NCBI GenBank assembly: GCA_035222895.1
Contig: JAVYIG010005384.1
Span: 62,001 to 126,000, forward strand
From: Strongylocentrotus droebachiensis
Lineage: Eukaryota > Echinodermata > Echinoidea > Camarodonta > Strongylocentrotidae
Reading direction: 5' to 3'
DNA length: 64,000 nucleotides
The notes below the pieces were generated by a model. It ran no database searches, was not told the origin of the DNA, and worked only from the letters and a program-made list of their open reading frames with translations. The position numbers were made by a program, and so were the translations under genes. Positions 24,401-32,731 of the stretch are shown in pieces (positions within the stretch are counted from its first letter, which is position 1; every line of letters begins with the position of its first letter).

Positions 24401-27400
24401 ACAAACAAACAAAACTTCCTGGTCACGTCAATGCCCCTAACATGTCTAAGGCATGGTCTTCGGTTATTGTCCCATACATGTATATAGAGCACTGTGAGAA
24501 GATAATTTTCTAAAACTCAACTTGCTTGAAGTGTGTGTTAAATCTTTGATTGTTCTTTTCATTTTTTATTTTCCAGCATTGATGCAACAGCAGAACTGAC
24601 CAGAGTGGAAGATTCTTTAGGCCGACTTGTAAATCACGGAAAAGGCAAGGAAACTAACTGTAGGATGAAGGTGTCGGCAATTGACGGACAACCAAGACTG
24701 TGCCTATATGCCACAAAAGACATAAAATCAGATACTGAACTGCTATATGATTATGGTCTTCCTGCAAACTTCAAATTTCCCCCACCCTACCATGTCAAAG
24801 CAATACAAGAGAGTTTACTTACCAGCTCGGCTATTTCACTACTGCAAGAAGATAATGAGAGTAAGAGGAGTAAGCAATCGAGTGAATCACCCCAAGACAA
24901 AGATGTAGATGTCGATGCTGTACAAGAGAGTTTACTTACCAGCTCGGCTATTTCACTACTGCAAGAAGATAATGAGAGTAAGAGGAGTAAGCAATCAAGT
25001 GAATCAGCCCAAGACAAAGATGTAGATGTCGACGCTGTACAAGAGAGTTTACTTACCACCTCGGCTATTTCACTACTGCAAGAAGATAATGAGAGTAAGA
25101 GGAGTAAGCAATCAAGTGAATCAGCCCAAGACAAAGATGTAGATGTCGACGCTGTACAAGAGAGTTTACTTACCACCTCGGCTATTTCACTACTGCAAGA
25201 AGATAATGAGAGTAAGAGGAGTAAGCAATCGAGTGAATCAGCCCAAGACAAAGATGTAGATGTCGATGCTGTACAAGAGAGTTTACTTACCAGCTCGGCT
25301 ATTTCACTACTGCAAGAAGATAATGAGAGTAAGAGGAGTAAGCAATCAAGTGAATCAGCCCAAGACAAAGATGTCGACGCTGTACAAGAGAGTTTACTTA
25401 CCACCTCGGCTATTTCACTACTGCAAGAAGATAATGAGAGTAAGAGGAGTAAGCAATCAAGTGAATCAGCCCAAGACAAAGATGTAGATGTCGACGCTGT
25501 ACAAGAGAGTTTACTTACCACCTCGGCTATTTCACTACTGCAAGAAGATAATGAGAGTAAGAGGAGTAAGCAATCATATGAATCAGCCCAAGACAAAGAT
25601 GTAGATGTCGACGCTGTACAAGAGAGTTTACTTACCAGCTCGGCTATTTCACTACTGCAAGAAGATAATGAGAGTAAGAGGAGTAAGCAATCAAGTGAAT
25701 CAGCCAAAGACAAAGATGTAGATGTCGACGCTGTACAAGAGAGTTTACTTACCAGCCTGGCTATTTCACTACTGCAAGAAGATAATGAGAGTAAGAGGAG
25801 TAAGCAATCAAGTGAATCAGCCCAAGACATAGATGTAGATGTCGACGCTGTACAAGAGAGTTTACTTACCACCTCGGCTATTTCACTACTGCAAGAAGAT
25901 AATGAGAGTAAGAGGAGTAAGCAATCAAGTGAATCAGCCCAAGACAAAGATGTAGATGTCGACGCTGTACAAGAGAGTTTACTTACCACCTCGGCTATTT
26001 CACTACTGCAAGAAGATAATGAGAGTAAGAGGAGTAAGCAATCATATGAATCAGCCCAAGACAAAGATGTAGATGTCGACGCTGTACAAGAGAGTTTACT
26101 TACCAGCTCGGCTATTTCACTACTGCAAGAAGATAATGAGAGTAAGAGGAGTAAGCAATCAAGTGAATCAGCCAAAGACAAAGATGTAGATGTCGACGCT
26201 GTACAAGAGAGTTTACTTACCAGCCTGGCTATTTCACTACTGCAAGAAGATAATGAGAGTAAGAGGAGTAAGCAATCAAGTGAATCAGCCCAAGACATAG
26301 ATGTAGATGTCGACGCTGTACAAGAGAGTTTACTTACCAGCTCGGCTATTTCACTACTGCAAGAAGATAATGAGAGTAAGAGGAGTAAGCAATCATATGA
26401 ATCGCCCAAAGCCACAGATGTCGATCCTCCTAAGTCAAGAAAAAGATCATCATGTTCTGAAAAAATGCAACCAAAAAGGATGAAAACTGTTAATTTATCA
26501 GACGATGATGAAACCAGTTCTGATGATGACGGCGATCCAGATTATGTATGTCCATCAGATGAAGACAGTGACTTTGAAATTCCCTTTCAATGTGTGAAAA
26601 GATCTTTTCCGATGATTTCCCATTTCCGACAAGAACCATCACAGAAAAAAACAGGAAATGAACAGGAATGCGTGCCTCAAGATGATAAGAGTAAGAAGTT
26701 ATTGGCATGTGCTTCCAGAAGCAGGCAAACATTTGATGATCCAAACAGATCTCCAAACAGCAGTGAATGTCAAGTAACTTGCACTTCTGCCGGAAAAACA
26801 AGTTACAAAAAACCGTATCGATACTGCATTTTGTGCAAGGGATTGTTTTCGAAACTTCGCAACCACCAAGAAAACCAACACAAAAACTTAGAGAGAGTTA
26901 AAAATGCAATGAAACTGGGAAAAAAAGATAGAGATAATGTCTTTGACGCCATCAGAAGAGAAGGAATCCTTGAATTCAACAAGCGACAAACATTAAAGAA
27001 TCCAGACAGTCCAAAGCTGCAAAGGGAAAGAAAGAGACCAGAAAGCTGCAAAGACAGCTCTTTAGTCATGTGCAACATATGCCATGCATTTATAGAGAAG
27101 AAATACAGATCTCGCCATGAACAGGTACACAATGACAAATCTGATGCTGCTGTAACAGTAACTGCAATCCCAGTGAGTCTGCTGAATATGGGTGGTGAAA
27201 CAGGCAGTAAATCTATGACTGACAGTGATTACACCACGGAAGTATTGTCACGGTTCAGAACAGATGAAGTAGGACGCAAATGTGTCAGTGACAAGCTATT
27301 GGTGGAGGTTGGTAAGATAATGTGGTATAAAGTAAAGAGCAAGAAGGACAAAAAGGTTGAAGTGAGGAGGCAAGTTATGACAGATGTCAGACGCTTAGCA

Positions 27401-30400
27401 ACTCTTCACCTACACCTACAGAATTCTGAAGACATCTTGGGAAACCTTCCTGATAAAGAAGGTAGTATCATAGACCTTTTTAAGCGTTCCAATTTCAAAC
27501 ATCTCCAAGAAGCAATTGACCAACATACAACTTCAGATTCTGATTTGAAGGCTGGTCTGAAGATTTCCCTGTATTATTTGCTCAAGTCTACGAGCAAAAT
27601 ACTGACTGGAATGTTTTTGATTCATGATGAAGATGAAAAAGCAGATGCCATCAGCAGATTTGTGACGGTTTTGGAAATGCATCAGCATTTATTTTTTGGA
27701 GATGCAACGTATCAGCAGAATAAGAACAGAGAAGAGAAGTTGAGACGTCCACAAGAACAGCCACTCGAGGAAGACATCCAAGCTGTGAGGTCATATTCTG
27801 TGCAAAGGATGGCAGAGCTTGAAAATGAAGTGTTAGATCCACACACTTACATCGAACTCAGGAACCTTGTTGTCTGCAGATTGGTTCTCTTCAATGCTCG
27901 TAGGGGTGGTGAGCCCACCAGATTATTCATCAAAGATTGGGAAGATGCGGATAGTAATGCATGGCTGGACAAGAGACACCTGAAAGGACTGGATGCAATA
28001 GATGCTTCCTTAGCAAAGATGCTGAAAGTGGGGTATCAATCAGGAAAGGGGAAACATCTGGTTCCAACTCTATTCCCAAAAGAGACGCACAATGTCATAA
28101 GGATGTTGACAGACAAGGATGTGAGACAAGCATGTGGAATAGCTACACAGAACTCCTACCTTTTCCCAAGTGGAAATAATTCTCTTGAGCATGTATCTGG
28201 CTGGCATGCGGTAATTGCTGTGTGTGACAAAGTTAGCCTTATTGACAGGCACTTGTTAACTGCTACCAAGAACCGTCATAGAGTTTCGACTGAGTTTGCA
28301 ATGATGGATGTCCCCCCATCTGAGAGGGAATTTGTGTATAGACACTTAGGCCATTCAGAGAACACAAATATCCATGTCTACCAAGCACCATTAGCTGTTC
28401 GGGAGTTGACAGCAGTCGGAAGACGACTACAGGAATTAGATAAAGGTATGATATACTTGGACAAAATATAGGTATTGATATATTGACATGTTATGCCATA
28501 TTCAAAATATTAAGTATTACTCAAAAATAATTTTGTATATGTGGCATATAGAAGCTATATTGAGAAATATAATTGTTAGATCAATATTAGGACTCAAATT
28601 TTGTACTATTTGTGATTGGTTTGTAGGTATGGAAAGCCTTTCTATATAGCAACTGCAAGGAAATTAGATAAGTTTTGTGACTGATGGTTGGTATTTTTCC
28701 AGAAATGTGTCTAATACACCCATTCGGAATTATAAGGTCATGCCTTTTTTTTATAAATTTCAGCTGTCCATTTCAACTCAATGCAAAAAGTGCCTTCCAC
28801 ATGGGCTTTGAAAAATGTATCTCAAATGGCCTCTTTGCAAGAAGGGAGATAAACCCAACAAGCCATGCTAACAATTTCTGTTGTATTTTTGTTTTTTCCT
28901 ATCAGCTGGGGGTGATGATGCCCCTGACCCCTCTGAGGTAGCAAATAAAGAAAGTGAAGTAGATGGAGCATTCCAGCCTGCAACTACAGAAGAAAATGAA
29001 GATGCAGCATCCCACTCTGTTGGTATGGAGGAAGGGGGAAAGGCAGCAAAACGTAAGCTACATATACATGTATATTATGGATACTGTTTAACCTAAGATG
29101 TAGCTTTTTGTATGTACACGTCAGACCCCACATTTATTTACGACTTCCTACTGTTCATGATTTACAGTTAAACAAGACGTAGAGGAAAATTATTCATTCA
29201 ATAAATCTAGAACAATCACAATCATTCATATGAATAAATTAACAATATCCTAGGGAAACAAACATGAGTTCACATGGATGTCAAGCTGAGAGAATTTCAT
29301 CCTGTATGTTAGGCAGAAAAGAAATATTATGCTGATGAAAAGAACTTTGAATTCTTATCTATATAAATCATTAAGATTGTAATCATTTCATGGTCTACAC
29401 ATTTAAGCAATGCTTGTTGTAGTTAGAATTTGAGATTAGATTTAGCCAGAATGGGTAAATATTTTCGTAAGATTTCAAAATACATTTTTATGGACATCGA
29501 GTTGGTTTGCATGACATATTTGTTACGTGCAGGAAATAGGGAGCTAATCCATGTCTACAAAAAGATCACTGGTCTTACAAAAGTGGAAAGACTTACTGAT
29601 GTAAAGGAGACTAGCACCCACATTTTTATTGTACATGTAGGTGTGTGAAGATGTAGAAGAACAATAGTGTTAGTGCCCATTTCCTTTCTCTAAATCTTTC
29701 GAGGTACTTCTGCACATACATGTATGTAGGTAGTTTGTAGTCCCAAGGTTTTATAGTTGTGTTTTTTTTAACTCTTAATAGGAGTACCGGTAAGGAGTTA
29801 TACACACTGGAGCGTGGAATGCAAAAAGAAAACATGTGAATATTTCCTGAAATTCATAATGGGAGAAGCCAGCACAAAGCTTCCAGGTAAGGACAAGTAT
29901 TTGGTAAACTTGTTTGTGAGTCTGTGAGTCCCAAGGTTGAGAGGGCATGATTCGAAATTACGCGCACCAACGGACGGGTCGAGTTTTCTATTGAGGTTTA
30001 CGTTTATTGTCTCGAGGTCCACGTACACATTTGCCACTTTTCCAAAAGACAGAAGATTAACGATATCCACTGCACACAGAGAGAAGCAGATAGAAATAGC
30101 ATTTGGATTGTTTGGTTACACGGAGACCGCTCATTGGCTCATTGAGTCAATGAAGTCATCATGTGAGATTTAAAAAAAACAAACACGGAATCTTGTGCAC
30201 TTTATGCGGTGCTTCATGTCCCAAACACTTAATACATACTGTACATCGATAGAATCTTAGAACCTCTGCAAAGGCGATCCGACGTCTGCTTTTCATACAA
30301 TTTTAGGGTAAAAAGTCTATGAGTCATCGAAATGTGCTTATGAAATATAAGAAAGTGAAAAAGTGATGATTTGGGTACGAAGTGACAGATATTTGCAAGC

Positions 30401-31065
30401 TTGTTTTGATACACTCAGTGTGTAACCAGTGTGTAACACGGGATTTTTCGAGTGTACATGCTCTATACAAGCATTTATTCATACAAATAGCTAGCAATCG
30501 TATTTCTAGCAATTTAAGTTTGGCAGATTGCAGAGTTCCCCTCTCTTCACAATCAAAATGTTGGCATGGAATCACGCCATCTCAACCTCGGGATGCACAG
30601 ACTTTAAAAATGATCTTTTTAATGATTACCTTGATTTATAACCAAAAATATCATCTGGTGATTCCTCAAACATACATTGCACTCATATGAGTTGCAGTGG
30701 TAAAAGCACTACACCTCCAGGCATGAATAAATTGATATGGTGACTCTGAAATCTAGTCTTTTCTTGTTCCTACACTTAAAATTTGATTTTGATTTTAAAA
30801 CCCATTCTTTAGTTGTTGTGGAAACAAACTACAACAAAAAAGCAGGAAAAGGCACATCCTCCATTGATATAATATGACCTTTAGCACCATGACCCAAAAT
30901 CTAATTAACACTTATTATTATTCATGTTTTACAGGTAAACAAGAAGTGGACACATTTTTGAAGCAGAATCCCACTTTTCCAATCAGAGATTGGATGGTTA
31001 TAAGGTCTAAAATAATGAATGAAAAAATGAAACGTGAAAAAAAGGTAAAGAAACTATCAGAATGA
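12301..31065 (+). CDS. Chimeric SET-domain gene: IBD-like domain, KMT5A-like SET, 39-aa repeats, zinc fingers, tyrosine-recombinase-like C-terminus
   Basis: Spliced model built by eye. Exons: 12301-12402, 13996-14097, 16663-16767, 21185-21305, 21953-22106, then either 24577 directly or 22498-23387 plus 24032-24185 first, 24577-28445, 28906-29052, 29782-29886, 30935-31065. Every junction is GT-AG and all phases agree, giving 1611 codons with one SET domain or 1959 with two. Domain order: an N-terminal helical bundle like the LEDGF integrase-binding domain (1-103); a SET domain closest to KMT5A/SETD8 (about 145-280); charged repeats; an Asp/Glu-rich stretch; two C2H2-like fingers; a tyrosine-recombinase-like fold; a short Trp-containing tail domain. 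Inference: a nuclear lysine methyltransferase-like protein whose C-terminus derives from, or is shared with, Crypton/DIRS-type recombinases. Such KMT5A-like/recombinase fusions recur as predicted genes in other aquatic animals. Whether it is a host gene or the cargo of a mobile element is open. Confidence 0.7.
12750..13214. mobile_element. MITE in intron 1
   Basis: The inverted ends are AAAGGCAAGTCCACCCTAAT at about 12751 and its degenerate complement ATGTTAGGATGGGCTTTGCC at about 13192. The interior is AT-rich with AATCTGATAAGAAATA words of a kind also seen near 34.1 kb. No coding frame. Confidence 0.6.
13996..14097 (+). CDS. Exon 2 of the chimeric SET gene (IBD-like domain)
   Basis: The acceptor TTATTTTCAG ends at 13995 and the donor GTAAGT starts at 14098. 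The exon is 34 codons in phase 0. It encodes CLQVLGMLGRFHLPTSMDV and then HLGLVDSIAR, matching helices 2-3 of the TFIIS N-terminal/IBD fold (a Leu-rich helix, a short turn with Thr/Ser, then a helix leading to basic residues). Confidence 0.72.
14178..14835 (+). pseudogene. RTE-like LINE reverse transcriptase relic in intron 2
   Basis: Seen: a 110-codon frame at 14247-14579 includes AIREMKTGKAVGPWEVNVEM, then EEWAICLVVPIFKEKGD, YRGVKLLEHAMKVVERVLE and DEMHFGLCQGKE. This is the fingers and early palm of a non-LTR reverse transcriptase. The frame extends in degraded form upstream to about 14178. Downstream, LRRLQEEYQAKGKKLYSV is readable in another frame and the catalytic region that should follow is broken. 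Known: the series GKA-x-GP, PIxKxKGD, YRGVKLLEHAMKxxERxLE is characteristic of RTE-type LINEs of marine animals. Frameshifts and in-frame stops make it non-functional. It sits in the sense orientation inside intron 2. Confidence 0.8.
15022..15930. repeat. Tandem repeat of about 98 bp, interrupted
   Basis: Units carrying CAAAGGAACATGGGAGAAGC, ACGGAAAATGTC, GAATATTAATTTTC and TAACTCTTTGATATT lie at about 15022-15125, 15665-15765, 15766-15862 and 15863-15930. A roughly 500-bp insertion separates the first unit from the rest. Confidence 0.6.
15131..15276. mobile_element. Hairpin MITE-like palindrome
   Basis: The two arms begin TTGACTGGC (15134) and end GCCAGTCATT (15273), with AGATACCGGTACCACAT opposing ATGTGGTATCTCC and TCATATTGCCC opposing GGGCAATATGG. 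The loop is short. It lies inside the 98-bp tandem repeat. Confidence 0.6.
16663..16767 (+). CDS. Exon 3 of the chimeric SET gene (end of IBD-like domain)
   Basis: The acceptor is pyrimidine-rich (CATTTCATACCATTCACAG, ending 16662) and the donor is GTAATG at 16768. The exon is 35 codons in phase 0. It encodes KYRNAEVREKALVLHSKLVK, the last basic helix pair of an IBD/TFIIS-N fold, then a Lys/Arg-rich linker. An alternative acceptor at 16611 would add 17 residues in frame but has a poor polypyrimidine tract and would break the domain spacing. Confidence 0.7.
17111..17713 (+). mobile_element. Solo LTR (603 bp) with TTAA duplication
   Basis: The element starts TGTAGGAT and ends ATCTTACA (short imperfect inverted TG...CA ends) and is flanked by TTAA (17107-17110 and 17714-17717). 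It carries TATAAAAGG at about 17525 and an AATAAA at about 17548 followed by a GT-containing region, the promoter/polyadenylation layout of a retrotransposon LTR. No internal coding region is present, so it is a solo LTR left by recombination. The superfamily is not assignable from the LTR alone; Gypsy is plausible. Confidence 0.75.
17801..17852 (-). ncRNA. Degenerate hammerhead-like motif, left inverted repeat
   Basis: This is the minus-strand counterpart of the right-end motif. CTGAGGA and the helix II arms GGTAAG/CTTACC are kept. The GAAA box reads AAAA (the invariant G is lost), and the helix I 3' strand is mismatched. By known hammerhead requirements it should be inactive. Confidence 0.5.
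18100..19860. repeat. GGGCCCATATGGGCC-rich satellite inside the Penelope-like element
   Basis: From 18100 to 18600 short degenerate units around TGGGCCCAGATGGGCC. From about 19030 to 19830 there are longer units of about 205 bp (anchors CGACGTGCGATTTTCACC at about 19148, 19352, 19557, 19699), each with CACATGGGGCCCATATGGGG and GGGAAGGCCCATCTGGTATA. Frames on both strands are open and rich in Gly, Pro and Trp only because of this composition. I do not regard them as genes. Confidence 0.8.
20215..20266 (+). ncRNA. Hammerhead-ribozyme-like motif, right inverted repeat
   Basis: Read 5'-3': helix I strand CTCATTCTC (20215-20223), core CTGAGGA (20224-20230), helix II GGTAAG (20232-20237) with its partner CTTACC (20244-20249), GAAAC (20250-20254), GTC (20255-20257), helix I partner GAGAGTGAG (20258-20266; one G-U pair). 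The three conserved boxes CUGANGA, GAAA and NUH are present, with cleavage expected after C20257. Helix III is only AC/GU, as reported for hammerheads of Penelope-like elements. A caveat is one extra C between the core and helix II. Activity is untested. Confidence 0.55.
21185..21305 (+). CDS. Exon 4, first SET copy (pre-SET segment)
   Basis: The acceptor TTATTTTGTTACAG ends at 21184 and the donor GTGAAT starts at 21306. It enters in phase 0 and leaves one base of a Gly codon. It encodes a basic stretch and then DYLFADRNVFCIKVLPDKG, the lead into the SET domain. Confidence 0.75.
21953..22106 (+). CDS. Exon 5, first SET copy (SET-N)
   Basis: It is bounded by AACAG and GTAAGT and is 154 bp. 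With exon 4 it reads KGRAVFTRQDLKKEEFLLNY and then RGELIDKAEG...FRYFSEFKGRAFW. Known: KGxGV, the (E/N)Y(H/R)G(D/E)LI strand and the Tyr-Phe-rich strand before CxDAT are those of KMT5A-type SET domains. This copy has Arg where the second copy and the family have His (NYRGEL against NYHGEL). Confidence 0.82.
22498..23387 (+). CDS. Exon 6 of first SET copy, fused to second exon 4
   Basis: The acceptor TTTTCCAG ends at 22497. The exon completes the SET domain: CIDATAELMTRVEDSLGRL, then VNHG (Asn-His of the cofactor pocket), then IDGQPRLCLYATKDIKSDTE and LLYDYG (catalytic Tyr region). It has five 39-residue repeats, the last cut short. Then it runs in frame through the six codons made from the former splice acceptor (DFILLQ) into a second copy of exon 4, which ends at the same donor (23388). 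Splicing at the retained acceptor (23266) would instead start exon 4 at 23267. Confidence 0.7.
22731..23250 (+). repeat. 117-bp coding repeats, first array (five units)
   Basis: The units encode QESLLTSSAISLLQEDNESK, then RSKQSSES(P/A)QDKDVDVDAV. The fifth unit is truncated by the duplication junction. Units differ by single substitutions only. Confidence 0.9.
24032..24185 (+). CDS. Exon 5', second SET copy (SET-N)
   Basis: It has the same length and splice sites as the first copy and differs by a few bases. It encodes NYHGEL, the family-typical form. If the gene uses only one SET domain, this copy keeps the better match to KMT5A. Confidence 0.82.
24577..28445 (+). CDS. Exon 6', long exon: SET-C, 14 repeats, acidic stretch, zinc fingers, recombinase-like region
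   Basis: A single open exon of 3869 bp between TTTTCCAG and GTATGA. In order: SET-C (three bases shorter than copy 1, losing one Met); fourteen 39-residue repeats (to about 26400); Lys/Arg-rich then DDDETSSDDDGD acidic stretch; finger 1 CILCKGLFSKLRNHQENQH (about 26825-26881); finger 2 CNICHAF...RHEQVHN (about 27070-27132). A helical region follows, then LVLFNARRGGEPTRL (about 27883-27927) and RHRVST...RHLGHSENTNIHVYQAP (about 28272-28390). Known: Arg in ARRGGEP, Arg after the Lys/His segment, GH(S) and a final Tyr correspond to the catalytic tetrad of tyrosine recombinases of the Crypton/DIRS type. Finger 1 spacing is unusual. Confidence 0.82.
24799..26400 (+). repeat. 117-bp coding repeats, second array (fourteen units)
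   Basis: Fourteen units, one 6 bases shorter (unit 5). Units 6-9 and 10-13 share the same series of variants (TTS; TTS with SYES; SS with AKDK; SL with QDID), so a four-unit block of about 468 bp has itself been duplicated. The antisense strand is open for 542 codons only because of the repeat. Confidence 0.9.
28906..29052 (+). CDS. Exon 7 of the chimeric SET gene
   Basis: The acceptor TTTTTTCCTATCAG ends at 28905 and the donor GTAAGC starts at 29053. It enters and leaves in phase 1. It encodes an acidic linker (GGDDAPDPSEVANKESEVDG and on to EEGGKAAK) with no recognisable fold. Confidence 0.68.
29782..29886 (+). CDS. Exon 8 of the chimeric SET gene
   Basis: The acceptor TTTAACTCTTAATAG ends at 29781 and the donor GTAAGG starts at 29887. 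It is 105 bp and phase 1 on both sides, so inclusion or skipping keeps the frame. It encodes HWSVECKKKTCEYFLKFIMG and then ASTKLPG. With exon 9 this resembles the small Trp-x-x-(E/C)...I..GK.PGK...RDW domain found at the end of related KMT5A-like predicted proteins (from memory, not searched). Confidence 0.6.
30935..31065 (+). CDS. Exon 9, terminal coding exon of the chimeric SET gene
   Basis: The acceptor ATGTTTTACAG ends at 30934 and the stop TGA is at 31063-31065. It encodes KQEVDTFLKQNPTFPIRDWM, then IRSKIMNEKMKREKK and a short basic tail. It follows exon 7 or exon 8 equally well in phase. Confidence 0.68.
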
Positions 31066-31247
31066 GAACTGTAGATGAACTACACCAGTTTCCTATCCGT
31101 TTATATTTTCATCAGACAACTTTGTAAATGGTGTCGTTTTCGCCAATGACATTCTCAACTTCAACCTAGCATTGTTTTCTTGATTTTTGTTTTACATCAC
31201 TTCATATAGGTCTATTCAACCAAACATAATTTATTCTTGTCAGCGGA

Positions 31248-31402
31248 ATAAGCACAGAATTTCAGTTTGATGGAATTTCGATCTCAACCAGTTCACACAA
31301 GTTTTTCATAAGAGAGAGAACGATGTAAATCTGGAAACCTTGTGCACAGGTCGAGATAAAAATTCCATCAAAATGAAATTTTGTGCTTATAGTGATGTCC
31401 AC
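31248..31402. repeat. Hairpin-forming inverted repeat in the presumed 3' UTR
   Basis: ATAAGCACAGAATTTCAG...TTGATGGAATTTCGATCTC (from about 31249) pairs with GAGATAAAAATTCCATCA...GAAATTTTGTGCTTAT (to about 31401). The loop is about 60 bases with AGTTCACACAAG and CTTGTGCAC, which can pair again. Likely a small MITE. Confidence 0.6.
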
Positions 31403-32725
31403 ATTTTAGGGTCCCGTGAGAAATTCATGAACTGTATTCACAAATATGAATACCAGTAAATGATACAAATTAATAGTTACGTCATATTTGAGCAACTCAT
31501 AGAAATTTGATTGAGATTTACATTTGGAAAAAATAATAACCAATTTACCTGCCATATCTTTGAATGTGATATATTATTTCAACAATGTATTGTGGAGTGA
31601 ATGTCATATTACATGTATTGTTATTAATTAGCACATATTCACCACTAAAACTACATCAGGATAGTAGTTTTGTATACAATGCCCATTCACCCTGGAGTCT
31701 CCTCTATGAATTCGATTTTCCCCAATTCTCATTTATGTGATCTAAGTAAAATGCTCACAGAATGATAAACAGTTTTGCATATGAACTTACTTGAAGCATT
31801 TACAAGGCATTGTGACTTCAAAAATTAGTGTAAAGTGTGAAGATATATAAATATTGTATAGAGAACAATTTGCTCAAGATATGTTTTCCCATAATCCATG
31901 CTTGAACATTTGAAAATGTAATACAGTAGGATTAATTAACATATTTCCAAGGAAGTCATGAGTTTATTGCATGCCAATTTTATGGTATCATGACGTCATC
32001 GCTAATTTGCAAAAAGGTCTATGACTGGACTGGAAACAGTGGTATCATGTTGCAAATGTTCAGCACAGTTGATCCTACAAGTATCTGATGAAAACTGTTA
32101 AGGGAAATCCCACGAGAGACCATGCATTTGCTCCCCGCTGTGCTATTGGTCAAATATTAGTATGATGTCATAGCCTCTTGCAGAACTCAGCATATTATTA
32201 TGCATTCATGTTTTCCTAGTTGTTTAAGAGTTCATTACCCATCCAAGCGAATGTGATCAAGTGAACCACATATATTGCAAATACCGAAAAACAATGTGCA
32301 ATGTGTAGGGTATTATGACATAACTAATTTGCATAAAAATGAACAAAGCCATTGACGAAAGAAAAAAAATTGTGCAACATCTCAAAATATTCGGAATAGG
32401 TGAAAATATAAAATTCTGTCTAAAAAACTCCATGTTCACAAAATTTCCACTGGAGACCAATTGCTCCTGCACTATCTGCCAAGCATCCTTTTGGATTTAT
32501 ATGTGATGTATACTTTGGACTTTACCGCAGATTTCTATATTGATTTTTAACTCATATAAGAACGTTATGATGTATGCATACATGTGTATGTTTAAGTCAC
32601 ATACTTGAGCTGAACATAATGTAAAAACATATAGGGGCCTACTGGGTGGAAGAAGATGGACTGATACAATTATTTTGTTGTTCCTATGCAGAACTAGATT
32701 ACAGTCTTCTCCACTTCAGTTGGTT

Positions 32726-32731
32726 AATAAA
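32726..32731 (+). terminator. Candidate poly(A) signal AATAAA
   Basis: Canonical hexamer followed by a TG/TTT-rich stretch; position plausible for the end of the chimeric SET transcript. Confidence 0.35.

Larger units (their letters stand above)
21165..25330 (+). repeat. Tandem duplication of the SET exons (period 2082 bp)
   Basis: Sequence from ATGATTTTATTTTGTTACAG at 21165 through exons 4, 5, the intron between them, intron 5 and the start of the repeat exon recurs from 23247, with only scattered substitutions and short indels. The right edge merges into the 117-bp repeats and is approximate. At the junction the repeat exon passes straight into the old splice acceptor sequence, in frame. 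Confidence 0.85.
31066..32731 (+). other. Presumed 3' UTR of the chimeric SET gene
   Basis: AT-rich, without coding frames of note. A canonical AATAAA lies at 32726-32731, the first good one downstream of the stop. If used, the 3' UTR is about 1.7 kb. Confidence 0.4.

Noticed and set aside
25260-25487. 75-codon plus-strand frame inside the repeats
   Set aside because: Alternative frame of the repeat unit, without its own start context or neighbours.
22731-26400. CRISPR-like regular repeats
   Set aside because: Units are contiguous, coding and in a eukaryotic gene with introns; no spacers.
24787-26415. 542-codon antisense frame (Ser/Leu/Cys repeats)
   Set aside because: It is the reverse of the 117-bp coding repeat; the plus strand carries the spliced gene.
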